From: Marasmius tenuissimus
Lineage: Eukaryota; Basidiomycota; Agaricomycetes; Agaricales; Marasmiaceae
Direction of reading: 5' to 3'
Length of the DNA stretch: 64,000 bases
Assembly: GCA_029532415.1 (NCBI GenBank)
Contig: JAQOTA010000053.1
Coordinates: 6,324,001-6,388,000 of the forward strand
The first letter of the stretch is position 1, and every line of letters starts with the position of its first letter. The notes below the pieces were generated by a model. It was not told the origin of the DNA and searched no databases. It worked only from the letters and a program-made list of their open reading frames with translations. Shown piece after piece: positions 21,211 through 33,069 of this stretch. A program made the position numbers and the translations under genes.

Positions 21211-21219
21211 TTGACCTTA

Positions 21220-21541
21220 TGTTATGACTGGTGTTCACAACGTAAGCTCAATACTGAGTTATCGACCTGTCTTGGTTCTGGTGTCGTGAATGTGAGATTG
21301 AGTTGTAAGGTCAAGCTGAAGAGCAAGACCTGTTACTGTACAAGTATAAATACTAAAGCTGAAACTGCGTACATACTGTGAACTGTTGTAAATACTGCGA
21401 ACTGTGCTGTGTACATACTGCGAACTACTGCGAATACTGTGGTCTGATAAATAACACTGCGATCAGATAAATAAACGTATCAGAGCATAGATAAGATATC
21501 ATAGATGGAAAAAATGATATACCCCTTTCGTAACTGTAACA
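21220..21541 (-). repeat. gypsy 5' LTR
   Basis: 322 bases. It pairs with 13249-13570 and is followed by GTACG, the second copy of the target duplication. Confidence 0.95.
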
Positions 21542-21951
21542 GTACGTGACATTGGGATTCATTGGAGGGATGAGAACAGATCTTCCCGGCCGATTGATCT
21601 CAATGAACCCACAGGTATGCATACCCATTACAGCCGATCCATGCCTTTTTGTTGGCCCATCCGTGATCATGAGTCATCTTGACCATCTGATAGTGCAACA
21701 TCGCTACTTGTGCATGGATCAAACGAGGATTTTGTGTGAGTTCAGTGTTTATGTTGAGCTTGAACTTCTTATGGGTAACGACGACAGATTCACCTCTAAG
21801 TTTCGAATATGTACACTGAACAAGATGGAAGACTCGATATCAACTAGATTATAGATCAGACAGGAGCCGTAGATGATCAGTCATCTGGGAAACAGTCTCA
21901 TGGACTACCTGATGAACATCAGGATCTTCGGCTCAGTCGAAGCTGGCGACG

Positions 21952-22000
21952 GCATCAACTACTTTATAAAATGCAGGACGTGGTGACGGGACCGCTATAT
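21952..22000 (+). promoter_or_regulatory. upstream box and TATA-like site, copy B
   Basis: GCATCAACTACTTTATA at 21952, with CTATAT at 21995, 43 bases on. Only the first half of the box is conserved here. Confidence 0.45.
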
Positions 22001-22081
22001 TATTATGGATCCTTGTCAGAGTTCTAACAACGCTCCTCTCCTTCCCAAAAGATTCACGCAAGGTTTCGATCCAGATTGAAA

Positions 22082-23579
22082 ATGCGACGCAGAGACATGT
22101 ATTCCTCTCCCCCCACCTCTCTCGCATGAAATACATGCTGATACAATTATTTTGGCGACCTCAGCTATCTGTTGTTATCCTACATTTCTCTGATTCCCAA
22201 GTTTGGAGCGACATTTTCCATCGAAACCCCCACGTTGCCCCCGATTCTCACTACAGGGCAACCCATCACCGTGGGCTGGGCCCGCGAAACTCGCACAGAC
22301 CCATTTGATATCGACTTGGTCTATTTCAGACACTAACTGCAAGAATTATGGCTACCCAAGATGAAAACGGAGACCAGCACGGCACATTAACATTCGCCGC
22401 CACTGCCACTGGGTGAGCCATGCTTCTTTCGTCTGTTTCTGAAGATTAATTGAAGGGATCGTCCCAGTGATGTTATAATGATTGCTATAAGGCAACTGGG
22501 AGGCGGGTACGTGTTTACTTTATTTCCTGGCGTTGTACTTTTGTTCATCTTCGTGAGCAGCGCAATCGAACAAATGTTCGCCACTCAGATAGTAGCTAAA
22601 GGAATCCCTTTTCCAACTTCAACGTCGACCGGTATGAGCGTACAGGAGTTCGTATTGAAGCTATTTTACATCTTCAGCGTACTCATCACTTGGCATTGTT
22701 TCCTTCCAACTCTATCTATACAACTACCCGGACTCTCGGCCAGTCCAGGTAAGAGCCCTTACTGTTTCGGTTGAAAACTTTCGACTTCCATCTGCTTTCG
22801 CTACGTTTAAATAGTTTTCATCCAGGCACCGTTACGTCTGGATCAGATAGTCCTCCACACATCTTCACGGAAGCCGGCAAATCGAGTACTATTGCGTATG
22901 TGGGATTCACGTTGACTGCTATTCATCTCAGTGAGGATTATTGACTACTCTTCCACCCCGTTCAGCCCCACTCCTGAGTCTCGCCAAAATCCTACAAACC
23001 CAAACGTGGCTGGGGTTGTTGCCGGTGCTGTAGTGTCCGGTGTTGCTGGACTCGTTGCCTTAATGCTCGGCGGGATTTGGTGTCTTAAACGAGGGAGGAG
23101 AAGACAAGGTACATTCACATCTTGCATTGGAATCTCAACTCACCGACAATGATACAAAATTAGCTCTAGTTTTGCCACACTCACGACCTCCATCGCTTTG
23201 CACAACAAGGCCCAGCAACTTCTTTTCGACGTCCGAAATCCCCACCATTACTGAGGCTGACTCTCGAAGATGCACTCATACCCGATTGCCGTCAATTGCT
23301 GGTCAAGAGCAAGACCCAGACCTCCATGAGTACTGCGATCAAAAATTCCCCGTTGAAAACAATGGTCAGCGAACGCAACCGCAACCGCAATCGGACTTGC
23401 CGTCCTCAGAGTGCCAGTTACCACCAATCCACGCCGAAGATGCCCCAGTAAACCAGGCAGATGTCTCAGCTATAAGAACAGAGCTGCTTGCGATGAAACA
23501 CCGGTTGGCAATGCTAGAGGCTGCTGAACACCCGCCTGAATATGTCTCGGCAAATGCCTATAGACCAGGATGGTCATAG
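22082..23579 (+). pseudogene. membrane protein family copy B, ectodomain deletion
   Basis: Exon 1 (22082-22098, MRRRDI) and the start of exon 2 (22165-22412) are normal, with signal peptide YLLLSYISLIPKF and ectodomain ITVGWARETRTDPFDIDLVY. After VYF about 30 bases are missing out of frame, so translation stops at 22333-22335. Homology resumes in another frame (QTLTARIMATQDENGDQHG). Later exons are still visible: the membrane segment VVAGAVVSGVAGLVALMLGG, and a tail ending AEHPPEYVSANAY. The acceptor before the tail has changed from ACACAG to ACAAAA; a nearby AG would keep the frame. The deletion makes a full-length product impossible. Confidence 0.75.
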
Positions 23580-23965
23580 TTTCAAAGGACCCGGGCGTTT
23601 CAGAATCATGTAGTACTCTAGTTTCAAATATATGTACAACAGGGCTCCCCTGGCACACATCGCTCTTCGTCCTGCTGACGAAAACGCGACTCATGTATAC
23701 CCATCAAGTTAGACAATGTCAATGGTGGCAGGAACAAACCATTTGTTCAATCATTCGTATCTGAAGCGGAGATGTTGTAGCAGTGCTATGAGCAAGTGAC
23801 TCGCGAGCCTCAAGAGTTTCATGCCCTGTACAATGTTCATTTATTCAATCGAGTCGATGTGCCATACTTGGTCAAAAGTGGAAGCTCTTTTTCTAAACTC
23901 TCTTTCTACAATCTAGAGGCATATTGACAGTCGGTCAGGCGCCAGAGCAAGTCGAGCGAGGTATT
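23580..23965. other. no gene recognised
   Basis: Spacer between copy B and the solo LTR; short frames only. Confidence 0.4.
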
Positions 23966-23970
23966 ATCAC

Positions 23971-24455
23971 TGTCATGAAGACGCCACTTTTCCCTCCACC
24001 ATTTACTCACATGATTATCACATGTTCTTTTCTCACGGTCACTTACTATACATCCTTATTTCTCACGATTTCCTTTCTTAACCCACCATCGCGCAGCCTT
24101 AACCCACATCGCGCAGCCATCCCATTATCTCATATCGACTCATTCCTTATTCATCCTTGACTCATACTTACTCATACACGACTCATAGGTAGCCACTCCG
24201 ACTCCAGCTCTGACCGTAGGATAGGTATATAAGCTAGCTAGTCTTCACCTGGTCCCTCATCTTGACCTCTTGTCGTTGGGACCAGGTGAGTAGTACAGTC
24301 TCCTTTGCTTTCCTTCTCTACAATAGATCTAACTTGTCGTTGGGACCAGCTTCTGTCTTATCTCTGTCTGAGTCGAGCCCGCTGCTCCTCTCCACTCCTA
24401 CTACCGCCGCTCTCTGCCTCCGTCGTCTCTGCCAGACGCTCAGCACTTCGTGACA
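23971..24455 (+). mobile_element. solo LTR, family 2
   Basis: 485 bases beginning TGTCATGAAGAC and ending CTTCGTGACA, flanked by the perfect duplication ATCAC (23966-23970 and 24456-24460). It contains TATATAAG near 24225. A second copy in opposite orientation is at 42747-43229. No internal retroelement sequence remains. Confidence 0.85.
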
Positions 24456-24460
24456 ATCAC

Positions 24461-24930
24461 TTCACCAGCAAAGTCAGGATTCATTCCGAATAGAAGACGA
24501 ATCTGTAGTGGCATCAGAGCGCAAGACTTATTCTGAATTGGGGACGACTCAAAAAGCTTTGTACTTTCAAGATTTGACGAATGATAAAATGAGGGTTTCT
24601 GCCGTGAATGAGTATGAGCGATGTGTGATTGCAGAGCCCTACGAAATAGGGTTGGAGAAAAAGCAAAAATCAGCCGCTTATTAGAAGAGACGATTACCCG
24701 AGAGACTAGGCAAGCAAAGGGTCGGGGGCCAATCAAACAGGTAATCAACTTTCTCATCTTTCTCAGATGTCATTCTAAACAATCTGGTAGGCTCGGTATC
24801 ACATCGACCACAAAGACAAAGACGGTCATAAAGAACCATAAAAAGGATGCCTGAATTCAAAGACTATATTTACCGTTCGTCTTCAATGTCAAGCTTTCTC
24901 CATGACAACTGTCTCACACCAGCGAAACGA
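24461..24930 (-). pseudogene. F-box gene fragment, body deleted
   Basis: The minus strand matches the end of the F-box gene at 47.06-48.61 kb (the YSFTAE region) and the DNA beyond its 5' end (GCAAAGGGTCGGGGGCCAA occurs here near 24715 and again near 48907). About 1.1 kb of F-box body present at 47.8-48.9 kb is absent here. The remaining frame has stops. It sits downstream of and convergent with copy B, as the F-box gene at 47 kb does with copy D. Confidence 0.55.
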
Positions 24931-25039
24931 TGCCAACCTTGTCAGCGCCTTACGGGAATTTTCAGTCAAGGTAAGTCTTACTATAGATGGCCATGTGCTT
25001 TACATGTAGGATTAGAATGAAATATAGTGGCCATTGGAT

Positions 25040-25250
25040 TGTCACGTACCTTCAGTCTGAAAGTGGAATGACAGGTGCCGTCAGCATTGGGGAACTTGAC
25101 AAGAAAGTGACCAGCGGCTGGTCAGATCGCGAAAGATTGGAATAATCTTACCTGCCGCTGGTCAGAAAGCCCAAGATTGGCCGTATCTGGTCAGAATACA
25201 CCAGCATGATAACATTTGACCAGGCTCTGCTCAGAAGCTTGTCAGATATA
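25040..25250. repeat. cluster of short GGTCAG / CTGAC motifs before LINE ORF1
   Basis: GCTGGTCAGA, TCTGGTCAGAA, CTGCTCAGAA, TTGTCAGA and similar words recur every 20-40 bases. The same kind of cluster occurs at about 32580-32990. It may be the internal promoter or 5' UTR of the LINE. Confidence 0.4.
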
Positions 25251-25284
25251 TACAGACTGGCGGTAGTCTTATAATGTGCTTGCC

Positions 25285-26793
25285 ATGAACTTATCAAGGG
25301 CAGCCAGACTGCCCGCCGTGCACCATTCACTGACCAGGCACTGGCAATCACTTACGCAGCCATGTGAAGGCTATGAGAGACATATACACACACCTTTGTC
25401 TCTAACCACCACCTACTCTACGAGTGGCACAAGTGAATCAATGGCATCTACGCGTTCTTCTCAAAGGAACAACACGCAGCCTTCACCACCAAACGCAGCA
25501 CAACTCCTGACACCATTGTCGCCGCCATCAGCAGTCTCTCAGGCACCGTCATTACACGCGGACCCGAGTGGCACAGCTGCGCTCAGCGACTTACCCGAGT
25601 ACACGCTTGTTCCAACCAAGTATCTTGTGGAACTTCACTCTCTCGCTCACAAATGGGAACAGAAAGGCACAATCACGAAAGGAGATAGGGTCGAAGCGGT
25701 CAGACTAGCAGATGTGATGATACAGTCGAGCAGGACTCAGGCTACGGTGAGCCCTCCGAAAACTCTGGTGACTGAATTATCCGAATTAGCCCACTCTCTG
25801 TGTCAACTCTCGGAGCGCATACCATCAACTACTCTTGCTCCAAATGTGAATGCAGCGGCAGCACCTACTCACATTACGCCACTCCCCACACCACCAACTC
25901 GCCCCCACAGAGTGCAAACTCCACATGAATTGATGGTCCGGGTCTCAATGAGAAAGGTTGGGGCCAAATCCCCAGCCCGGTCTCGTTCACCTATGGAACT
26001 CAAGTCTCTGATGGATTCGCACCTCTCAAAGGTCAACGTCGGTGGGCTCAGGGGCACTACTGTTCATAGTGTCCGGAAAGCAGCCAATGGGGATCTGGTG
26101 ATCCAAGCTCAAACGGAACAGCAAGCTTCTTTGTTGCTACAGCATGCTGATACATGGCTGAAGACAGTAGAACAAAGCGCGGAGATTAAGCAGGATACAG
26201 TGACGATGCAAGTTGATCGAGTACTGACCACGAACTTTGATCGTTCTAACCCTGGCGCCGCCCAACTCCTCTACCACTCCAACTCGGGTGTCTTCAAGTC
26301 GGTCGCCGACATCGTAGAAGTCAAGTGGCTCAAGCCTCAAGATACGAAGGCAGTAAAGAAGACTACTGCTTCCCTCCGTCTCATGGTCTCCAACCTCGCC
26401 ACTGCTCAAGATTTATTCCACTGCGGCCTTGCCGTTGGTGGGATGAGCTGCCCTGCCCATCCTTTCATCCCATCCCCACTTCAATGCTATCATTGTCAAA
26501 GCTTTGGCCATACAGCCAAGGCGTGCCCCCACAAAACATCCCCCTCATCGCTTAAATGTGCTCGTTGTGGCGAAAACCACGCTACACGAGATTGCTCATG
26601 TCCGGATAGAGTCAAATGTACCAATGTCCGGGTCTGCACCCATATCAAGGTATCTTGTGCTAACTGCGGCGGCGAACATAAAGCCGTAGACAGCACCTGC
26701 CCTCACAAGGCGAAAGCTATCGCGGAGAATCTTGCTCGTCATGACAGGTTCCTTCGACGATTCCACTCATTTGACCCATCCCCTCGGTTTTAG
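25285..26793 (+). CDS. LINE ORF1, CCHC zinc-knuckle protein
   Basis: About 500 codons; first ATG at 25285, an alternative at 25441. The N-terminal 200 residues are Ser/Pro/Thr-rich. The middle has the fold common to Gag-like LINE ORF1 proteins (SVRKAANGDLVIQAQTEQQA). Three zinc knuckles close the protein: CYHCQSFGHTAKAC, CARCGENHATRDC and CANCGGEHKAVDSTC. It would bind the element's RNA. The frame is intact and its TAG is followed at once by the ORF2 ATG. Confidence 0.85.
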   Translation: MNLSRAARLPAVHHSLTRHWQSLTQPCEGYERHIHTPLSLTTTYSTSGTSESMASTRSSQRNNTQPSPPNAAQLLTPLSPPSAVSQAPSLHADPSGTAALSDLPEYTLVPTKYLVELHSLAHKWEQKGTITKGDRVEAVRLADVMIQSSRTQATVSPPKTLVTELSELAHSLCQLSERIPSTTLAPNVNAAAAPTHITPLPTPPTRPHRVQTPHELMVRVSMRKVGAKSPARSRSPMELKSLMDSHLSKVNVGGLRGTTVHSVRKAANGDLVIQAQTEQQASLLLQHADTWLKTVEQSAEIKQDTVTMQVDRVLTTNFDRSNPGAAQLLYHSNSGVFKSVADIVEVKWLKPQDTKAVKKTTASLRLMVSNLATAQDLFHCGLAVGGMSCPAHPFIPSPLQCYHCQSFGHTAKACPHKTSPSSLKCARCGENHATRDCSCPDRVKCTNVRVCTHIKVSCANCGGEHKAVDSTCPHKAKAIAENLARHDRFLRRFHSFDPSPRF

Positions 26794-29442
26794 ATGACAG
26801 TACCATTTTCTCCAAAACAACTCAAACGCAAGAGTATCAACGCACGCAAGCAACCAGAAGTTCTCAAGACTATTCTCAACGACGTCAACCCATCCGAGTG
26901 GGACGTGATCTCCGTACAGGAGCTCCCCTATCACATTGTCGAACGGGCTTCATTTCTCTCACCCCTCTGGCGCCTCTACCTACCTACTCCTGCCCCTACA
27001 CGAGGGAGGCAGGCTCTGGTTCGAAGCGCTATTTACGTTAACATACGAATTCCCACCGACTGCTACACACAAATACCTCTCTCATCACTCGATATTACCA
27101 CCCTCCGATTCTCTTTTGGCGACCACCTTTTCAACCTTTACTCTGTTTATAACCCCCCAAAGTCCACATCCTATGTCCCCTTCCTTCATGATCATCTCAA
27201 TACCCTCCCGCCGAGCTTTCCTTTCATGCTTGACGGGGATTTTAACCTACATCACGCTTTATGGTCAGGCCCGTACACCCCTCGTCGTACATGTCGCTCT
27301 GATACAGAAGAATTGATCAGTCTACTCTCTGATTTTGACCTACATCTTAGTCTCCCCCCAGGGACACCGACCTACTACTCGGACTCTGCGAAAAGCTGGT
27401 CCACCATTGACCTATCCTTTGCGACCCCCACACTAGCGGAGAAGGTCATCAGGTGTGAAACTAGCTGGGGATTTGGTTCAGATCATAGGTGTATTGATAT
27501 CACGATGGACCTGTCCCTGCCCCAGGCGGTCCCCGAGCCACGCCAGAACTTCCGAGAGGCCGATTGGGATCAATATAGCAAAGTCCTCAAGGGATACTTC
27601 CACTCACACGAGGCTGCTGCAAAATGTGACTCCCTCACAGATACAAACAACATCGACCAAGCAGTACAAATTATTGCAGATGGCTTACAGCAGGCGAACG
27701 AGGAGGCAGTCCCCATGTCCAAACCAAGCCCATTCAAAAAGCGCTGGTGGACTAAAGACCTCTCCGAGATGAAACAGGCGCTGAAGAAACTACAGAATCA
27801 GGCATCGAAGCGGAATTCATCACCTGAACTCAGGGCTCAGGCACATAGGAACAGAAACGAGTATCAGGCGGCGATCCGGCGCCAGCAACGAGCTCATTGG
27901 AAGACCTGGGTAGAAGAAGCAACTGAACAGACAGTTTGGCTGGCTCATAAGTATGCATCACAACAGCCGGACAATACTTCTGCGGCGGGCATACCCCCTC
28001 TTCGGACTGGAGAGGGGACAGCACGCTCGTGTGAAGAAAAGGCTGAAGTACTATGGGACACATTCTTCCCTGACCCACCTTCTCCCGACTTATCTGATAT
28101 TGCTGATGAACCTTACCCAGATGTAGAGGATGCCCCCCCTATCATAGAAAAGGAGATGTGGGACGCTATCAATCACCCCCACCCGCACAAAGCGCCTGGC
28201 CCATCCCAGACACCCAACTGTGCCCTTCAGAAAAGTGTCGATGACGTTGCGCCTCTGCTCATGAAGATTGCGAACGCCTCCTTGCGGCTGGGCTACCACC
28301 CCGCGCAGTGAAAAGTTTTCACCACCATCACCCTACGTAAACCAGGTAAACCTGACTACACTGTTCCCAAGGCCTACAGGCCCATTGCCCTCGAGGAGTC
28401 GTGTAGCAAGGCAGTGGAGTTTGTCATAGCTAGGCGTTTGGCAGCTCTAGCAGAAACCACCACTCCTCTACTGCCAAACCACTTTGGGGGTCGTCCGGGT
28501 CACACCACAACTGACGCGCTTCTTTACATGGTCCAACGGATCAAGGATGCTTGGAGCAGGGGTAATGTGGTTTCGGTGTTGTTTTTAGACATCTCTCAAG
28601 CCTTCCCGTCTGTCTCCCACGAACACCTACTACATAACTTACAGAAACGGGGTATACCGGCGAACCTAGTTCGATGGATCGCCAGCTTCCTTTCTGATCG
28701 TACCACACACCTCAAGTTTGATGACTACGTCTCTCCACCACTGAAAGCGAGCAGCGGGATTCCCCAGGGTTCACCACTTTCACCCATCCTGTACCTGCTT
28801 TACTCGGCAGATCTACTGGAAACTGTCCCAACCACTGACCGAACGGGGTTTACACTCGGGTATATTGACGATACAGCAGTTGGTTTCGAGGGAGAGACTT
28901 TCACTGAGACAGCACAGCGGATCGAGGAGTGGTTTGTAGAACATGGGAAACCGTGGTCTGACCGACATGCATGTCGATATGATGTCGCAAAGTTTCACTT
29001 GATTCATTTCTCTCGGACCGACCATCGCTACTCACCTGTCACCGTTCAATTAGACACCCATCTCCTCGAACCGGAGGATGCAACAAAATACCTCGGGATC
29101 ATGGTAGACCGTCACCTCCGCTGGCATCAGCACGCAGAGCTGGCAATCTCAAAAGGGACCAAGACCATGCTAGCGGTGTCTCGTCTCACTCGGCCAGCTT
29201 TCGGACTTCCACATAAATATGTCCGCCAGCTGTACCGCTTGGTGGTTATACCCAGGATGGAGTATGCTCTAGTTGTATGGTACTCTCCAGTCATCAGGAG
29301 GGAAGGGAGTAAATCCACAGGCTCAGTTGGATTTGCTACCCGACTGGGGAAGGTTCAAAGGGTAGCATGCAGGCTAATCGCAGGGGACTCAAAACTACTT
29401 CTACAGACGTTCTTACTTATCATGCCGTTATCCCACCTATAG
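26794..29442 (+). pseudogene. LINE ORF2, endonuclease and reverse transcriptase, with premature stop
   Basis: The ATG abuts the ORF1 stop. An APE-type endonuclease reads SVQELP, DGDFNLHHALWSG and SDHRCID. A TGA at 28309-28311 interrupts after GYHPAQ; the same frame continues (VFTTITLRKPG), so one codon, probably Trp, has become a stop. The reverse transcriptase then shows FLDISQAFPSVSHEH, GIPQGSPLSPILY and the catalytic GYIDDT. Near 29385 the frame is lost at a run of four G; the RNase H region continues in another frame. Two lesions make this copy non-autonomous. Confidence 0.85.
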
Positions 29443-30644
29443 AGATTCGCCTCAACCGCGCCGTATTCAGTGCCGCTGTTCGTCTTGCATGTCTCCCAAC
29501 AACCCATATCCTTCACCGACACGTCCAACGATGTATAAGGCACCAAAGAAAGGCCCACCGTTCCCCCCTTCATACCCTATTCATTGCGTTCCCGACAATC
29601 CGTAACATGGAAGTCATTGAACCTGCACCGAGGCCGCCATATTCTGCAGTTAACCTCCCAATGTACATTGCACCAGACAAGGACAGCACCATTGCCAGCC
29701 TCCCTACTTACACGTCCTCCTCCTTTTGCGTCTACAGCGACAGATCAGGTCACTCTAGTGGCATTGGGGCGGCGGCAGTCGCACGGGGCAAACACTCCCG
29801 GCATGTTCGCCGGGTGTACCTGGGTAAAGAAGAAGACCACACAGTTTACGATGCGGAGTTAACAGGGACAATTCTCGCACTCGAGATTATTAGGGCCGAG
29901 CCCCGTATAACCAAAGCGACAATTCTGGTAGACAACCAAGCAGCTATTATATCCCTGGCCAACCAACCGGCGCATTCAGAACAACACCTCATTGACCTCT
30001 TTCATGAGCACCTTGGACGACTAAAAAGTGCTCGCCCTTCACTAAAACTCCAACTAGTTTGGGTCTCTGGTCATATGGGGGTGGAAGGGAACGAATGGGT
30101 AGACGAGGAAGCCAAACGGGCAGCAGAGGGTCCATCAAACTTGCACCTTGAGAAATGCCCTCCAAGGCTATCTCAATGGCTTCTGAACATCCCGAAGAGT
30201 AAAGCGGCAGTCACAGCCACCCACAAGAAGGCCACCCGGTCGAAATGGGCTAGCCTTTGGAAGTCCTCACGGCACTCCAAACGGGTATGGGCCTTTGATA
30301 CGACACCTCCCGGAGACCAAGTCCTGAAGCTGTACAAGGATATGCCCCGCCAATCATGCAGCATCCTCACCCAGCTGCGCAGCGGTCACATTGCACTTAA
30401 TGCACACCTTTATTGGTTCAATCTGGTCTCATCACCAAAATGCACCACGTGCGGCGTACCAGAGACTGCGGACCATTTCCTTTATACATGCTCTCGATAC
30501 CGGGAGGCTTGTTTTGGCCTACGCAGGAAGATTGGACCCAGGAAGCCATTCAACAATAGGACAGTACTCGGGAAACATGTGGACATCGAGGCACTCATGA
30601 AATACGTACGTGCGACAGGACATCTCTCTCAATACTTTACCTGA
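29384..30644 (+). pseudogene. LINE ORF2, RNase H and C-terminal part
   Basis: Continues ORF2 after the single-base frameshift. RNase H motifs are CVYSDRSGHSSGIG, YDAELTGTILAL, ILVDNQAAI and WVSGHMGVEGNEWVDEEAK. A C-terminal CCHC-like knuckle CTTCGVPETADHFLYTC follows. RNase H in ORF2 is a feature of Tad/I-type fungal LINEs. Confidence 0.85.
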
Positions 30645-30649
30645 TTCCA

Positions 30650-30810
30650 TGACGGGTATTTATTTCTTTCTTTCTCTCCATCTATTTATCTCAGTTCCGC
30701 TCCCTTCTATCTTTAAAAAAAAAAAAAAGGACTCTCTCTCTCTCCATCACTTTGTCTCTCTTCCTTTCATTTCTCTCTCTCTTTCTTTCTTTTTCTCTCT
30801 CTCGCTATCT
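30650..30810 (+). repeat. poly-A run and CT-rich low-complexity tail of the LINE
   Basis: A run of about 14 A near 30715 is followed by CTCTCT/TTTCTTTC repeats to about 30810. It lies just after the ORF2 stop. Confidence 0.6.
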
Positions 30811-31473
30811 CCTTGGCTGACCATGGCCTTGGAAGGCTTCGCCTTTGGGGGCACGCCGACCCATTCCATCTCACCTCCGATCTCCAACTACATACCTCAT
30901 CTCTTACAACTAAAGTTCACTGTCAATATGTCTCACGTATTTCCTACACCTTATTAGATACAGCATACCATACAAGCTCCGAGACCCCCTGCACCTGTTT
31001 AGATAGGTTCATACCATTGTAGTACACGTAGGATACAAGCGGGCACATAGGCCGTAAACGGCCTGAGCCCCGCTATATAAACAAGGATTCATCATCACGA
31101 GAGACATATCAAAAACCCGGTATATTGAGCCAAAGCCATCAAAGCTCACCAAAGACTGAAAATTCTTCGTAGACTCAGTTTGGTGTCCATGTTGGATGTT
31201 AAATGTCAAACATGAATGACCCACGTCGTCGCTGGCGCGTAGAATCCTAAGCAAATCCTAAGCACTGGTGTGTTTAGGGTTATGGTTCACCCGGCGCTTG
31301 CGCTGAAATCAATGGTGCCGGCGGATTAATTCACACGCAATCGACACGTCAATGACTCTTGCTGCTCTTGACTCTCAACCACTACCATCGCTTTCCAATG
31401 GCCAGCCCATTATTCTATCATCCATGTCAACTATTCCTAAAGTATTGGATATAGGGTGGCGAATGAATCAAGC

Positions 31474-31769
31474 ACACAGGTAGTGATCAGAGTTGAGATG
31501 ACGGTGGGATGGATCACGGAACTCACAGAACAGGTGCGCTCGACTCCATCGTTGTACTGATCCAAACGCAGTTTCTACAAGGACTCTAATAGCAGCTTTC
31601 TATAGTTCTGTGTCACCCAAAACATTGAAGAATGGCACAATCGGCAAGCACAAGTCCTCACCGAGAATAAATGGTCGGTATCCTCGTCGATTCAAGATGG
31701 ACTCGGCGTCCAGTTCGTCAACGCAAGCCCTCTGCCGGTTTTGGTCTTGGAGAACGTTGGCGACGTATG
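31474..31769 (+). other. orphan exons of an unrecognised gene
   Basis: Two adjoining stretches read as one protein across a possible intron (donor GTGCGC near 31532, acceptor CTATAG before about 31607): VEMTVGWITELTEQ then TQNIEEWHNRQAQVLTENKW, SSSIQDGLGVQFVNASPLP and VLVLENVGD. No start, stop or neighbouring exon was found. The family is not recognised; probably a captured or decayed gene piece. Confidence 0.35.
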
Positions 31770-33040
31770 AATTGTCATCGACGTCATCGTTGCTGGATGC
31801 TCGCTGCTTTCACGATTGCCGCACGGACCACCTTTCCACCTATATAAACCTAACGCCCTTCGCCCTCGAATTTCCACCCACTCTTCCTTCCCCCCCACCA
31901 TCATCTCCCCCATTTCAGGGTGGGCTCCTCTAGTCTCACGACACTTGTGAACGTACCTCGCAACCTCAAGCTTCAATGTAGGCCATTGGTAAGACCTACT
32001 CTGCACTCCGCCTGTATTCGCTGAAATAGTAATCCATCTCTTCCCAGTTCCGATTCCGAACCTCCCGATAGTGCCAGCAAGAGCTGTCTTTGTACACTCA
32101 CACTCACTGCTACCCTTAACGCTCTACTCCTAGCTGCTAGCATCAAATGAAATTTGGAAACAGGTATGTTCGAGCCGTTTCTTCGGTTACAGATCCATAA
32201 GCTGACTATATGCGCTTGGTTTGCGCCGTAGGATCGCCCTCTTCCTTAGTGCTTTTGTCAGTGCCCCTTGTTGGATTTTCAGTAACCTCATTTATGGTTC
32301 GTCGTCGCTACCTTAGCTCTCTAATCCATACTGATACTAACTTCAGGTTCTCAGGGAGACAGGTTGTAAGCTCGCCCGAGAACCAAATCTGCGGGTATGG
32401 TCATTGGTGATGTGAGCTCTACCGAGAACACTGTTAACGTTCTTTTGTGCATCTCTCGTAACTTCCATGTCTATAGGGCCCCCTGCCTTTTCTTGTGTAT
32501 TGTCATATTATGACAACGTGTATTGTATTTTACGACTATGGCAATGCTATCTTTCTACACCCATGGTCCACTGGCATGACATCTGTGAATTGAGGGACCC
32601 TGGAATTGAGAGTGCCCATTGACTGATTGCACATCGACCATTTATTACCATTCTCGCGACCTCTGGTCATGGCAGTCATTCTGGCACAACCTGACAATGC
32701 CAATAAATCTGACGGTAACTTGACATCATTGCTATTCTGACGGCTTCTGAGCATACGGGTCGTTCTGACCGTGTTTGATCATCTCACTCAGTCTGGTGCG
32801 TCTGCTCAGCCACTCGTCAGTCACTATCATACTGAGTTACCTTTATTAGCCGGTACCATACTTACAACGATTACAAGCTACGGTCAATCTGCCATGATAT
32901 GAAGTCCCCTTGCACAAAACAACACTCTTGACCGGGGGCCGGCAGCCTAGACTATCCTTGTCCTGACTGACGGCCCTTACCAGCCACTGGGCAGGTCGAC
33001 CTGGTTTCGCTGGTGCATTAGGTCTTTTCAGAGGTATGAG
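31770..33040. other. no gene recognised; second CTGAC-motif cluster
   Basis: Short frames only. From about 32580 to 32990 words such as TCTGAC, CTGGTCA and GTCAGT recur densely, as they do before LINE ORF1. Confidence 0.35.
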
Positions 33041-33069
33041 GCTAGCAGTACCAGTACTTTGCCACTGCC

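Larger units (their letters stand above)
13249..21541 (-). mobile_element. Ty3/gypsy chromovirus-type LTR retrotransposon with nested Tc1
   Basis: Full-length element on the minus strand. LTRs are 13249-13570 (3') and 21220-21541 (5'), each 322 bases, beginning TGTTATGACTGG and ending TAACTGTAACA. By eye they differ at only three positions, all transitions, so insertion was recent. The target duplication GTACG is at 13244-13248 and 21542-21546. Order in transcription sense: gag, pol (protease, reverse transcriptase, RNase H, integrase, chromodomain), then two overlapping extra frames. A Tc1 transposon (19153-20792) splits gag, so this copy cannot now make intact Gag. Confidence 0.95.
24960..30830 (+). 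mobile_element. non-LTR retrotransposon (LINE, Tad/I-like), defective
   Basis: Two ORFs: a CCHC-type ORF1, then endonuclease, reverse transcriptase and RNase H in ORF2, followed by a CT-rich 3' tail with an A-run near 30715. The element lies inside a block whose duplicate at 48.9-49.1 kb lacks it. Exact ends and target duplication were not found; other inserted DNA may extend to about 33 kb. Confidence 0.8.
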
